In this document: piece by piece, positions 1 to 7,595 of the stretch
Position numbering within the stretch: the first letter of the stretch is position 1
How the letters are laid out: each line of letters starts with the position of its first letter
NCBI GenBank assembly: GCA_902783795.1
Contig: CACZSO010000083.1
Location: forward strand, 1 to 13,243
Length of the DNA: 13,243 nt
Reading direction: 5' to 3'
Origin: an uncultured Eubacteriales bacterium
GTDB lineage: Bacteria > Bacillota > Clostridia > Lachnospirales > Lachnospiraceae
Program-made: the position numbers and the translations under genes
Notes under the pieces: generated by a model
What the model was told of the DNA's origin: nothing
What the model saw: only the letters and a program-made list of their open reading frames with translations
Database searches by the model: none

Positions 1-1019
1 GTAAATTCATCCACGATCAGGACTTCATTATCTTTCACCACATAGTCCTGGTCCCGGAACATGATATAGTTAGCCCGAAGGGCCAGCTGCATGTTATGCT
101 GCAGTTCCAGGTTTTCCGGATCCGCGTAGTTCTCTATCTGGAAGAACTTTTCGATCTTCTCGATACCCTGGGCCGTAAGGTTCACGACCTTCTCTTTCTC
201 ATTGACCTGGAAATCTCCGGATTCCTGGACTTCCTCGCCCATGATGATGTCCATCTTCGAGCGCTCTACCAGGTTCTCACCGCGGATCATCCGTTTCGCC
301 AGCTGGTCACAGACTTCATACAGCTGGGTGGACTTTCCGGACTGGCCGGAAATGATCAGAGGCGTCCTGGCTTCATCGATAAGGATGGAGTCCACCTCGT
401 CCACGATGGCAAAATGAAGGTCTCTCAGCACCAGGTTCTTTTCGTAGATCACCATGTTATCACGCAGGTAATCAAAGCCCAGCTCATTATTCGTAACATA
501 AGTGACGTCACAGGCATAAGCCGCTTTTCTTTCCTCAGGGGTCGAGCTGTTCAGCACACAGCCTACCGTCAGTCCCAGGAAGCGGTGCATCTGGCCCATC
601 CACTCCGCGTCACGGGCAGCCAGGTAATCATTGACCGTGACCACATGCACGCCTTTACCGGTCAATGCATTTAAATAGGCCGGAAGCAGGGCTGTCTGTG
701 TCTTACCTTCACCAGTCTTCATTTCTGCGATACGGCCCTGGTGCAGCACGATGCCGCCTATCAGCTGTACCTCGAAATGCTCCTGGTTGATGCAGCGCCG
801 CGTCGCTTCGCGCATGCATGCGTAAGCCTCAGGAAGCAGGTCATCCAGCGTCTCCCCGTTCTGATACCGCTTTTTAAATTCCTCTGTTTTAGCCCGCAGC
901 TGATCATCGCTTAAAGCCACCATGGCCGGCCGGAGATCCAGGATCTCCTGCAGCGTAGGCTTAAGCCGTTTGATCTCCTTTTCACTGTGTGTTCCGAAAA
1001 GTTTGGTAAATAAACTCAA
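1..1019 (-). CDS. secA: Protein translocase subunit SecA, N-terminal part (cut by window edge)
   Basis: SecA is the cytoplasmic ATPase motor that pushes preproteins through the SecYEG channel. About 339 residues are visible, starting [19 protein letters not shown]. The helicase-type motor domain NBD1 is clear: Walker A MKTGEGKT at about residues 100-107, Walker B DEVD at about 207-210 followed by [15 protein letters not shown], and the start of the preprotein cross-linking domain after about 225. The start codon is TTG at 1019-1017. I chose it because an AGGAGG (1028-1033) sits 8 bases upstream and the protein then begins as SecA family members do; no ATG lies upstream in frame. The C-terminal part lies beyond position 1. 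It has its own promoter and is separated by a terminator from the LRR gene upstream. The family call is essentially certain. Confidence 0.97.
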   Translation of the reverse strand, partial: MSLFTKLFGTHSEKEIKRLKPTLQEILDLRPAMVALSDDQLRAKTEEFKKRYQNGETLDDLLPEAYACMREATRRCINQEHFEVQLIGGIVLHQGRIAEMKTGEGKTQTALLPAYLNALTGKGVHVVTVNDYLAARDAEWMGQMHRFLGLTVGCVLNSSTPEERKAAYACDVTYVTNNELGFDYLRDNMVIYEKNLVLRDLHFAIVDEVDSILIDEARTPLIISGQSGKSTQLYEVCDQLAKRMIRGENLVERSKMDIIMGEEVQESGDFQVNEKEKVVNLTAQGIEKIEKFFQIENYADPENLELQHNMQLALRANYIMFRDQDYVVKDNEVLIVDEF

Positions 1020-1049
1020 AACCAGAACCTCCTGTGCATACTTGGAAAT

Positions 1050-1078
1050 ATTATACCACTAACCGGACCAGATATCAA
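1050..1078 (-). promoter_or_regulatory. Sigma-A type promoter of secA
   Basis: On the minus strand a -35 box TTGATA (1073-1078) and a perfect -10 box TATAAT (1050-1055) are separated by 17 bases. The -10 lies about 30 bases upstream of the secA start codon, leaving room for a short leader with the AGGAGG. It lies between the LRR gene's terminator and secA, so secA is expected to be transcribed independently. Confidence 0.8.
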
Positions 1079-1094
1079 ATAGATTATGCACGCC

Positions 1095-1134
1095 AAAAGA
1101 AAAACCACGCCGGACTCACCAAAGAAGTCCGGCG
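1095..1134 (-). terminator. Rho-independent terminator after the LRR/Ig gene
   Basis: A perfect 9-bp GC-rich stem pairs 1108-1116 (CGCCGGACT) with 1126-1134 (AGTCCGGCG) around a 9-base loop. On the minus strand it is followed by TGG and then two T runs (five and four Ts, interrupted by a C). It lies 12 bases past the LRR gene's stop codon. On the plus strand no T run follows, so it acts in the minus direction. Confidence 0.8.
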
Positions 1135-1145
1135 CAAGTTATTAT

Positions 1146-4004
1146 TTAATCAACGACGGAGCAAGTACTTTTCTCCCCGGTCTCTTCCGTGACCGGTTCT
1201 TCCTCCGTTTCTTTCAGGACTGACTCATCTTCCAGACTCTCCGGCTCTTCCAGACTTTCTTCTGTCTCAAGATCTTCCGGATCCTCTGTTTCTTCTTCAG
1301 TCTCCTCTGTCATGATGGTCAATGTCACGATTTCTGAATCAGTGGTGCCGCCTTCATTGATCACCGCACAGTAAAATTCATAGCCATCGAATTCATCTTC
1401 AGCGATAATACTATAGATGGCTGTCATTTCATCGTCAGTCTCAATGGCGGTCCATTCTTCCTCGCCTGGTTCACGATAATACCACTGGTAGCTGATCTCA
1501 TAGCCTTCCGCTTCTAACGTAAATTCAGCCGTCTCTCCAGCCGGGACGCTTATATCCGAAGGCTGCTCTATGATCACCGGTGGTTCAGGAATGACCATGA
1601 GTACCGCTGTGTTAGAGATAGCGGTCCCGTAATCACTGGTCACTTCACACTTATACTGGAAACCTCTGTTAAGCATCTGTGCAGTAAAACTCAGGGATTC
1701 CGTATTCCCCTCCGGTGAAGGGATAGCTTTCCAGATACCCACGCTGTCTTCCCGGTAAAACCACTGATATCTTAGATTCGTTCCTTCAGCCGTCAGGGTG
1801 AATTCTGCCGGGCTCCCTTCCGTAACAGAAAGGCTGGCCGGCTGCTCCAGAAGCTTGGGAATGACCGTTAACGTCACCGTATCCGAATCCTTATAGCCAA
1901 ACATATTGAAGATCCGGCATTTATACTGATGCCCGCTGGAGGTTTCCTGTGCCGTGAAACTGAAGGCTTCTGTCTTTCCGCTGGAGCGTATGCTCTTCTT
2001 CCAGACATCGTCCGCATCATTCCGGTAGTACCACTGATATTCCAGGTCTGATTCCGGTGCGATGACCAGGAACATGGCTTTCCCGTCGATGGGGATCTTC
2101 ACATCCGCCGGCTGGATCATAATAGACGGTTTCGGATTGACTGTAAGTCTGACCGCTTCCGACGTCATCCGGACCGTCTCGCCCTTCACCACACACTTAT
2201 AGCGGTATCCGTTTTGAGACAGATCTGCTGTCAAGGCATACACGGATGTTTTTCCATCGCTGATCTTCGTCCAGGTCTTTCCCTCATCCGTACTCAGATA
2301 CCACTGACAGCTCAAGTCTTCGCCAAAAGTCTCCACCCGGAATACTGCTTTCTCTCCCTCCATGACTGTAACATCGGAAGGATCCTTAAGCAGTGCTTCC
2401 TCATCGTTATAGTGCCACTCTGCCTCGCCAAAGAAGCCCTGGATCAGTTCGGGCAATGTATCTTCGATGGGGATGGTCTTCACTTCTTCTTCTGTCCCAT
2501 AATAGTAGACATCCGCAATGACCGTGCCCTCAAATGCATCCGGCGCTATGGTGCCGGGCTCCGAAGGGATCACCAGAAAATCCAGTTCTTTACAGTTTCC
2601 GAAGGCCTCAGCTCCTATGGCCACGCCTTCCGGCAGTACCAGGTATTCCAGGGATGAACATCCATAGAAAGCCTTCCGTGGAATCTCTGTCAATGTATCC
2701 GGAAGAGTGACCCGTCTGAGACCGGTGCAATATAAAAATGTACAGGCCTCTGATCCGGCCTCCGGCTCATCCTCATCCCCGCCAAGAGAGATAACACCCT
2801 CCGGGATCTCTACTTCCGTAAGGCCAAAGCAATACTGGAAAGCATAGGCTCCGATGGTTTTCAATGTCGAAGGGAAGCTCACCTTCTTCAGGTCTTTTAC
2901 ATAGGTAAAAGCACCGGTATGGATGGCTTCTGTGCCCTCAGGAATATCATAACTGTCACTGTAGGCTGCGGGATAACTGAACAACGTTTTCCCATCATCA
3001 CAGAAAAGCACGCCGTCTTTCTGAGAAAAAGTCTCATTCTTCCTGCTGACAGCGAAACTTTCAAGGCTGCCGCAGTCATAGAAAGAGAAAATGATCTCGG
3101 AAACCGTTTCAGGCAGGGAAACTGTCTGCAGGGAAGTGCATCCCGCAAAAGCATGGTTTCCGATCTTCTGTGTGCCTTCCGGCACTTTCACGGATCCCAG
3201 CGATATACAATTCTGAAAGGCCCTGGCGCTGATCTCTTCAAGTCCTGCAGAAATCTCCAGTTCCTTAAGGGCTGTGCAGCCATAAAATGCGCCCCATCCC
3301 ATACTTGTGACACTGTCCGCCATGGACACACGCTCAAGAGCGGTGCAGTTTGAAAACGCATTGGCGCCGATGCCGGTGACATGGTCTGGAATGATGAGGC
3401 TCTTGATCCCTGAGCATCCAGAAAACATCCCCGCCCCGATCCTGGTCATCTCATCAGGGACTGTATAGGGGTCTGCCACCTTCCCTTCAGGAAACAGCAC
3501 CAGTTCTGTCACAGCTTTATTATACAGGATGCCGTCTTCAGAAGCATAGACCGGATTCTCATCCGCCACATTGATCTCTTCTAAAGACTCACATCCCTCA
3601 AAAGCATCCGGTTCCACCATGATGACCTTTTCAGGGATGGCGATGCTTTCCAGGGCGGTACAGTTCCTGAAAGAATACTGTCCCAGCACTGTCAGGCTTT
3701 CCGGCAATGTAACGGTCTCTAAAGCGGTACAGTCGGAAAAAGACATAAAGCCGGTACCGGTGATGCCCTCTTCCAGGATCAATTCCGTGATTTCTTCATT
3801 ATATGCCTGCCAGTTTTCTTTGCCGGCAGCCGGGTAATAATTTGGTAAGATTCCCTCTCCGGAGATGGTCAGCGTCCCATCTTCCAGGGTCCAGGCAAAC
3901 TTTCCGAAAGTTCCGGAGCGGTCTGCCTCGGCACTGATCTTGAGGCCCGGCAGCATCAGGAGCAATAAGATCCCGATGACCAGGCCTGATTTAAGTTTTT
4001 TCAT
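1146..4004 (-). CDS. Secreted BspA-type leucine-rich repeat protein with four Ig-like domains
   Basis: This 952-residue protein has a clear signal peptide: lysines at 2, 3 and 5, a hydrophobic core 8-19, and a likely cut after ISA near residue 25. Residues about 43-500 are BspA/TpLRR-type repeats (LRR_5) of the form AFxxCxxLxxVxLPxxxxxIG. Four Ig-like modules follow at about 541-622, 629-714, 718-805 and 810-897. Each carries a QWY or QWF strand-C tryptophan and a late YKC or FYC cysteine; only the first also has a cysteine next to the tryptophan (CQWY). The tail 898-952 is very rich in Glu. I see no LPxTG, no C-terminal membrane segment and no SLH domain, so it is either released or held by an unknown route. 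Such proteins are usually surface adhesins or scaffolds, but no ligand can be named. The ATG has only a weak GGAAG site 11 bases upstream. It follows the SDR gene by 39 bases with no terminator between, so co-transcription is likely. Confidence 0.9.
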   Translation of the reverse strand: MKKLKSGLVIGILLLLMLPGLKISAEADRSGTFGKFAWTLEDGTLTISGEGILPNYYPAAGKENWQAYNEEITELILEEGITGTGFMSFSDCTALETVTLPESLTVLGQYSFRNCTALESIAIPEKVIMVEPDAFEGCESLEEINVADENPVYASEDGILYNKAVTELVLFPEGKVADPYTVPDEMTRIGAGMFSGCSGIKSLIIPDHVTGIGANAFSNCTALERVSMADSVTSMGWGAFYGCTALKELEISAGLEEISARAFQNCISLGSVKVPEGTQKIGNHAFAGCTSLQTVSLPETVSEIIFSFYDCGSLESFAVSRKNETFSQKDGVLFCDDGKTLFSYPAAYSDSYDIPEGTEAIHTGAFTYVKDLKKVSFPSTLKTIGAYAFQYCFGLTEVEIPEGVISLGGDEDEPEAGSEACTFLYCTGLRRVTLPDTLTEIPRKAFYGCSSLEYLVLPEGVAIGAEAFGNCKELDFLVIPSEPGTIAPDAFEGTVIADVYYYGTEEEVKTIPIEDTLPELIQGFFGEAEWHYNDEEALLKDPSDVTVMEGEKAVFRVETFGEDLSCQWYLSTDEGKTWTKISDGKTSVYALTADLSQNGYRYKCVVKGETVRMTSEAVRLTVNPKPSIMIQPADVKIPIDGKAMFLVIAPESDLEYQWYYRNDADDVWKKSIRSSGKTEAFSFTAQETSSGHQYKCRIFNMFGYKDSDTVTLTVIPKLLEQPASLSVTEGSPAEFTLTAEGTNLRYQWFYREDSVGIWKAIPSPEGNTESLSFTAQMLNRGFQYKCEVTSDYGTAISNTAVLMVIPEPPVIIEQPSDISVPAGETAEFTLEAEGYEISYQWYYREPGEEEWTAIETDDEMTAIYSIIAEDEFDGYEFYCAVINEGGTTDSEIVTLTIMTEETEEETEDPEDLETEESLEEPESLEDESVLKETEEEPVTEETGEKSTCSVVD

Positions 4005-4043
4005 TTAATACTGCTCTTCCGATGGTAAATAAATAATATCAGC

Positions 4044-4820
4044 TTAGAAGCTTGTGAAAGCGCCGTCGATCACGATATCGGATCCGGTGGTGAATCCAGA
4101 GGTCTCGCCGGCAAGGTATACGCAGATAGACTGCAGTTCCAAAGGAGAACCCAGCCGTCCCATGGGCGCCATGGCATTCCACTGCTCGATCAGAGATTTC
4201 AGATGAGGCGCGTTCATGATCAGTTCCGTGCCGATGTAGCCGGGGCTGATGCAGTTCACACGGACACCTTTCTTAGCCCATTCCACCGCCAGGGACTTGG
4301 TCAGCATGATGACGCCGGCCTTGGAAGCGTTATAAGCACACTGGGGCTGCGGTACATTGACGATATGGCCGGACATGGAGGCGGTATTGATGATGGAACC
4401 GCCGCCGTGTTCCAGCATATATTTACCAACAATGGTATCTGTAAGGAAAATGCTGTTTAAGTTCACATCGATCACCTTGCTCCACTGGGCATAGGTCATC
4501 TCTTCTGCCGGGGCATTGATGCAGATACCGGCATTCGCGTGGCAGAAATCCAGGGATCCCAGTTCTTGAGCCACCTGGTCCACCATGGCCTGCACTTCTT
4601 CCTCTTTCGTCACATCGCATTTAATAGCAATGACCTTCCGTCCGGTGGCCTCTGCGATCTCTTTCGCAGTCTTTTCCGCTTCTTCAATGTCGATGTCTAC
4701 AATAGCAATATCAGCGCCGGCTTCCGCAAAGGCGGTGGCTGTGGCTTTCCCGATGCCCCGGGCACCGCCGGTCACAAAACCAGCCTTATTATCAAGTCTC
4801 ATTTTTTCTACGATTCCCAT
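4044..4820 (-). CDS. SDR-family NAD(P)-dependent oxidoreductase (classical short-chain dehydrogenase)
   Basis: A complete 258-residue classical short-chain dehydrogenase, the normal length for the family. Visible landmarks are the cofactor motif TGGARGIG at 17-24, the NAG motif at 96-98, and the catalytic set Asn120, Ser150, Tyr163 and Lys167 (YNASK). The PG motif follows at 193-194. An aspartate at the end of beta strand 2 (VDID, about residue 42) suggests NAD rather than NADP. The family oxidises or reduces alcohols, sugars, polyols, steroids or acyl groups; the sequence resembles gluconate/polyol-type members, but the substrate cannot be decided. The start ATG has AGGAGG (4827-4832) 6 bases upstream. 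It is probably the first gene of a two-gene unit with the LRR/Ig protein and is read from the divergent region at about 4960-4988. Confidence 0.92.
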   Translation of the reverse strand: MGIVEKMRLDNKAGFVTGGARGIGKATATAFAEAGADIAIVDIDIEEAEKTAKEIAEATGRKVIAIKCDVTKEEEVQAMVDQVAQELGSLDFCHANAGICINAPAEEMTYAQWSKVIDVNLNSIFLTDTIVGKYMLEHGGGSIINTASMSGHIVNVPQPQCAYNASKAGVIMLTKSLAVEWAKKGVRVNCISPGYIGTELIMNAPHLKSLIEQWNAMAPMGRLGSPLELQSICVYLAGETSGFTTGSDIVIDGAFTSF

Positions 4821-4939
4821 ACTTAACCTCCTGTATTGATCGTTTATCCGCGGTACTTCCTTTTTAGAACTGTTCCGGAAATCCTGCTCTAAGCTGTCCG
4901 TTGCAGCTCAGTACCATAGTCTAAATTCCTGTCCTTTTT

Positions 4940-4949
4940 AACAGCTGTT
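4940..4949. promoter_or_regulatory. Short palindrome near the SDR transcription start (possible operator)
   Basis: AACAGCTGTT is a perfect 10-base palindrome. It starts about 10 bases downstream of the proposed -10 box of the SDR promoter, overlapping or just after the expected start site, which is a typical place for a repressor site. A related shorter dyad, GAAC-T-GTTC, lies at 4867-4875 in the same leader. The leader can also form a CTGAGCTG/CAGCTTAG hairpin. No regulator can be named. Confidence 0.3.
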
Positions 4950-4959
4950 CTATCTGGAC

Positions 4960-4988
4960 AATATAACACAGACGGGCTGTAAACACAA
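4960..4988 (-). promoter_or_regulatory. Probable promoter for the SDR-LRR/Ig transcript
   Basis: On the minus strand TTGTGT (4983-4988) and TATATT (4960-4965) are separated by 17 bases. The -35 is only moderately like TTGACA. A transcript from here would carry a leader of roughly 130 bases before the SDR ATG. It is back to back with the promoter of the P-loop NTPase gene. Confidence 0.5.
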
Positions 4989-4996
4989 GTACCTAA

Positions 4997-5023
4997 ACCC
5001 GGATATAAGAAACTAATCCGGGT
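4997..5023. promoter_or_regulatory. Perfect 8-bp inverted repeat between divergent promoters
   Basis: ACCCGGAT (4997-5004) and ATCCGGGT (5016-5023) form a perfect dyad with an 11-base AT-rich centre. It lies just upstream of the -35 of the SDR promoter, and its right arm overlaps the -35 of the opposite promoter by two bases. This placement fits a shared operator of the divergent genes better than a terminator, since neither side has a T run. The binding protein is unknown. Confidence 0.45.
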
Positions 5024-5050
5024 GACATTTCCTCTGATCTGTGCTATAGT
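5022..5050 (+). promoter_or_regulatory. Sigma-A type promoter of the P-loop NTPase gene
   Basis: GTGACA (5022-5027) and TATAGT (5045-5050) are separated by 17 bases. The -35 differs from the consensus only at its first base. The expected leader of about 80 bases ends in a small hairpin, GCCGC/GCGGC (5109-5113 with 5120-5124), directly in front of the AAGGGAG ribosome binding site. It could mildly limit access to that site. Confidence 0.6.
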
Positions 5051-5139
5051 AGGCATATAAAACGATATGGTCCCGGCAAAGGTTTTTTCTGCTTTATGAC
5101 TGTATCAGGCCGCTTTTTGGCGGCGGAAGGGAGATTCTC

Positions 5140-5742
5140 ATGGAGATCATCAAAATAGCCCTGGCCGGAGGACCGGGTTCCGGAAAAACCACTGTCTGTT
5201 CCGCATTGAAAAATGCTTCTACCATGCTGCCGGAAGATACGGCACTGGTCTTCCTTCCGGAAACCGCTACTTTCCACTTCAGCCACCGGGATCCGGTGCT
5301 GACCACAGAAGAATCCATTCCCGTACGGCAGCATTATATTTTTTCCAGTCAGCTTCTGACGGAAAAGACAGCCGAGGATACCGCCCATGCCTGCGGCAAA
5401 AAACGGCTGATCATGATCACAGACCGAGGGATCCTGGACTGTGCTGTCTATCTGGAATATAAGGATTTCCTGAAGGCATCCGGGCTGAACGGACTGCCCC
5501 TGGATCACTATGACCTGGTGCTCTTTTTCACCGGCGGCGCTGATATTACGGAAGACGACACTTACCGTATCGAATCTGATGAGGAGAGAAGGATCCTGGC
5601 CGATAAAACTTATAAGACCTGGTCCCAGGTGAAGGATCACATCTCCTTTAAAGAGATCCCTCAGCAGGATACGGCAGAGGAAAAGATCCGGGAAGCAAAA
5701 CTGGCCATAAATACTTTTCTGAAAGAAACCGTTTTCCTATAA
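5140..5742 (+). CDS. P-loop NTPase, AAA_28 / NadR-Ttd14-like kinase fold
   Basis: A complete 200-residue cytoplasmic ATP-binding protein. The Walker A loop GGPGSGKT lies at residues 10-17 right after a short beta strand. A DRG motif at 95-97 follows a hydrophobic strand (LIMITDRG), as in nucleoside-kinase-like folds. A second hydrophobic strand (DLVLFF, about 125-130) leads to a region with YRIESDEERR at 142-151 that looks like an arginine-bearing lid. This layout matches the AAA_28 family, which includes NadR-like kinase domains and Ttd14. The phosphate acceptor cannot be told from the sequence; a small nucleotide, lipid or sugar is possible. AAGGGAG (5127-5133) is 6 bases before the ATG. 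It stands alone, with its own promoter and terminator, divergent from the SDR gene. Confidence 0.85.
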   Translation: MEIIKIALAGGPGSGKTTVCSALKNASTMLPEDTALVFLPETATFHFSHRDPVLTTEESIPVRQHYIFSSQLLTEKTAEDTAHACGKKRLIMITDRGILDCAVYLEYKDFLKASGLNGLPLDHYDLVLFFTGGADITEDDTYRIESDEERRILADKTYKTWSQVKDHISFKEIPQQDTAEEKIREAKLAINTFLKETVFL

Positions 5743-5769
5743 AAAGTTCCTTTGGCTTTTCTTAAATAC

Positions 5770-5813
5770 AAAGATCCGGACCCGCTTCATTTAAACGGTC
5801 CGGATCTTTATAA
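5770..5813 (+). terminator. Strong hairpin terminator after the P-loop NTPase gene
   Basis: A perfect 13-bp stem pairs 5770-5782 (AAAGATCCGGACC) with 5797-5809 (GGTCCGGATCTTT) around a 14-base loop, 27 bases past the stop codon. The T run is short (TTT, then ATAATT), but the stem's own A/T ends and its position support termination. It isolates the NTPase gene from the sigma-factor operon. Confidence 0.7.
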
Positions 5814-5827
5814 TTGACCTGAATTTC

Positions 5828-5856
5828 TGTAACCCTATCGTCTTATTTTCCGATAT
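5828..5856 (+). promoter_or_regulatory. Candidate ECF-type (possibly autoregulated) promoter of the sigma/anti-sigma operon
   Basis: TGTAAC (5828-5833) and CGATAT (5851-5856) with a 17-base spacer resemble the TGAAAC / CGTA pattern used by many ECF sigma factors, which often read their own operon. A sigma-A reading, TTGACC (5814-5819) with TATCGT (5836-5841) and a 16-base spacer, fits about equally well. Both could be used. The two readings cannot be separated by eye. Confidence 0.4.
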
Positions 5857-5884
5857 ACCTTTCAGAAAGGAGTTTGATACGTTT

Positions 5885-6496
5885 ATGGCGACAAAGAAGA
5901 AAAAAGACATCCTTTACGAAGATATATCACTCCCTGACAGGGAGATCGTGGATCTCTTTCTCTCCCGGGATGAAGATGCGTTGGCTGAAACTGAGAATCA
6001 TTATGGTACACGGCTTTCCAGGCTGGCTTTTTCTTTTCTTCAGAATCATGAAGACGCGGAAGAATGTGTGAACGATGTCTGGCTGAAAGCCTGGAATTCC
6101 ATTCCGCCCCAGCACCCGGAGGATCTGTTTTCCTACCTTGCGCGCCTGTGCCGCTTCACTGCTTTTGATATGATCGATAAGCGCAAGGCCTTGAAACGCA
6201 GTGCGGTCGTGGTAGAACTGTCTCAGGAACTCCAGGAAAGCATTCCGGATACCCATGCCGATATTGCTTTTGAAGAGAGTGACTTATCTGAACATTTGAA
6301 TGCTTTTATTGCCTCGCTTTCTGATGAAAAGCGGCGCATGTTTGTCAAGCGATACTGGTATGAAGAAAGTATCGCAGAGATCGCACAGGACATGGACCGT
6401 TCTTTAAGCCATGTCAAAGTCACACTTCACCGCTTGAGAAAAGCACTGAAAACATATCTTCAGGAGAAAGGAGTTTTTACGTATGAACGGATATGA
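5885..6496 (+). CDS. ECF-type sigma-70 family RNA polymerase sigma factor
   Basis: A complete 203-residue two-domain sigma factor. Region 2 spans about 22-102, including the acidic and aromatic segment DAEECVNDVWLKAWNSIP (57-74) that contacts core polymerase and melts the -10. After a linker, region 4 spans about 143-195 with the helix-turn-helix SIAEIAQDMDRSLSHVKVTL (162-181) that binds the -35. There is no region 1.1 or region 3, which is the ECF architecture. The N-terminus is Lys-rich (MATKKKKD). An AAAGGAG lies 12 bases before the ATG, a rather long spacing. A TTG closer to it is out of frame, so I kept the ATG. It overlaps the next gene by 14 bases, the usual link between a sigma factor and its own regulator. 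The inducing signal is unknown. Confidence 0.9.
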   Translation: MATKKKKDILYEDISLPDREIVDLFLSRDEDALAETENHYGTRLSRLAFSFLQNHEDAEECVNDVWLKAWNSIPPQHPEDLFSYLARLCRFTAFDMIDKRKALKRSAVVVELSQELQESIPDTHADIAFEESDLSEHLNAFIASLSDEKRRMFVKRYWYEESIAEIAQDMDRSLSHVKVTLHRLRKALKTYLQEKGVFTYERI

Positions 6497-7541
6497 TATG
6501 CTAAAAGCCATGAACGGATTAGACGAAGTTTTTGTAAAAGAGGCCGGACAGGTTTCCCGTCCCTCGGGAAAGTGGTTTGATAAAAGAGCCCTGAAAAGTG
6601 CTGCCATCATCCTTCTTTGTCTGGGGCTTCTCATTCCTTCCGGGGTATACGCTTACCAGAAGTTTTTCAACAGGGAGACTGTTTCATATTATCTGGGAGA
6701 CGCAGATGCCGTTGCCGGCCATACCCACGCAGTTCAGGAAATCGTATTGGAAAACGAGGATCTCCGTATGTCTATCGACACGATCCTCTCGGACGGGCAC
6801 AGCGCCTTGCTAATCAAAACCGTCACCTATAAGACTGATCTTTTAAGGATGGAGCTTACGACAGTCCCTGCATTGATCCAGTATGCCCGCGGTTCTGAAA
6901 AAGAAGATCCTTTCCTGTTTGGTGAAGAACTGCCGCAGTACACTCATGCGGAATCTACTTCTTCTTATGAAGACACGACCGGGGCCCATGATGCAAAAGT
7001 ATTAAGTCTTCTGAATCTTCACAAACGAAAGATCAGCCCAGATGAACCTTTGTCTGTCAGTTATTATTATGATACCGAAATGGCCCATCTTGAAAGATCC
7101 GGTGACTTGGCTGAAATGGTCCGGCTCTTCAAACAGAAAACCACGGCCGTTCCGGCAGCTGATGAGGGCCGGTATCTGCTGGAATTTACAGGGGATTCCG
7201 GAAATCTCCTGCAAGGCTTTGAATTTAAAGCCGATGTTTCTCCGAATGTAGAGGTTCTCTGCCTGAAAAGCGCTGAAGGAAAAATCCTGTATCTGTCGGA
7301 TTTTGAGATCTTCGTCAATGAAGGCTCTCTTCTAAAAGATGAGACTGAACGCTCCTACGAAAAACCGCTCTACAAAAACTTCCGCTTCATTACAAAAAGC
7401 GGACAGAGAATAGGTTTGAAATCAACGACGGTCTCATCTGTTACCCTGGATGACTGTTTCTATTTCGGTGAACTCGTCGATCTTGAAAACATTGCCGGTG
7501 TGGAACTGTATGGCACAGATTACCTGGTCGATGTCAGATAA
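6483..7541 (+). CDS. Membrane-anchored putative anti-sigma factor
   Basis: This 352-residue protein has a short cytoplasmic N-terminus (1-36), one membrane segment at about 37-58 (SAAIILLCLGLLIPSGVYAY), and an extracellular part of about 290 residues. That topology, and the 14-base overlap with the ECF sigma gene, make it the likely anti-sigma factor: the N-terminal segment would hold the sigma factor at the membrane until the outer domain senses a signal. It has no HxxxCxxC zinc anti-sigma motif, so it belongs with the DUF4179-like regulators common in Firmicutes rather than the RsrA/ChrR type. That family placement is from memory and not certain. The outer domain has no catalytic motif I recognise. 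AAAGGAG (6467-6473) is 9 bases before the ATG. It converges on hsp20 with a shared terminator. Confidence 0.75.
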   Translation: MNGYDMLKAMNGLDEVFVKEAGQVSRPSGKWFDKRALKSAAIILLCLGLLIPSGVYAYQKFFNRETVSYYLGDADAVAGHTHAVQEIVLENEDLRMSIDTILSDGHSALLIKTVTYKTDLLRMELTTVPALIQYARGSEKEDPFLFGEELPQYTHAESTSSYEDTTGAHDAKVLSLLNLHKRKISPDEPLSVSYYYDTEMAHLERSGDLAEMVRLFKQKTTAVPAADEGRYLLEFTGDSGNLLQGFEFKADVSPNVEVLCLKSAEGKILYLSDFEIFVNEGSLLKDETERSYEKPLYKNFRFITKSGQRIGLKSTTVSSVTLDDCFYFGELVDLENIAGVELYGTDYLVDVR

Positions 7542-7545
7542 TAAA

Positions 7546-7585
7546 ACAGAAGGCACTCTGCGGAGTGCCTCCTGTATTATTTGCA
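7546..7585. terminator. Bidirectional terminator between the anti-sigma gene and hsp20
   Basis: AGGCACTC (7551-7558) pairs with GAGTGCCT (7563-7570) around a TGCG loop. After one mismatch the stem extends by ACAG/CTGT (7546-7549 and 7572-7575). Downstream on the plus strand is ATTATTT; on the minus strand the stem is followed by TTTTATTA. It lies between two convergent genes 54 bases apart and serves both. Confidence 0.8.
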
Positions 7586-7595
7586 GCAACATACA

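Noticed and set aside
96..674. Plus-strand frame of 192 residues at the left end
   Set aside because: It is antisense to secA, whose motor motifs are unmistakable on the minus strand.
5044..5640. Minus-strand frame of 198 residues opposite the P-loop NTPase gene
   Set aside because: It lies almost wholly antisense to a gene with clear Walker A and DRG motifs, covers its promoter, and shows no domain or ribosome binding site.
5874..6071. Alternative frame starting at a TTG close to the ribosome binding site in front of the sigma gene
   Set aside because: The spacing is too short, the 65-residue product has no domain, and the ATG frame at 5885 encodes a full sigma factor.
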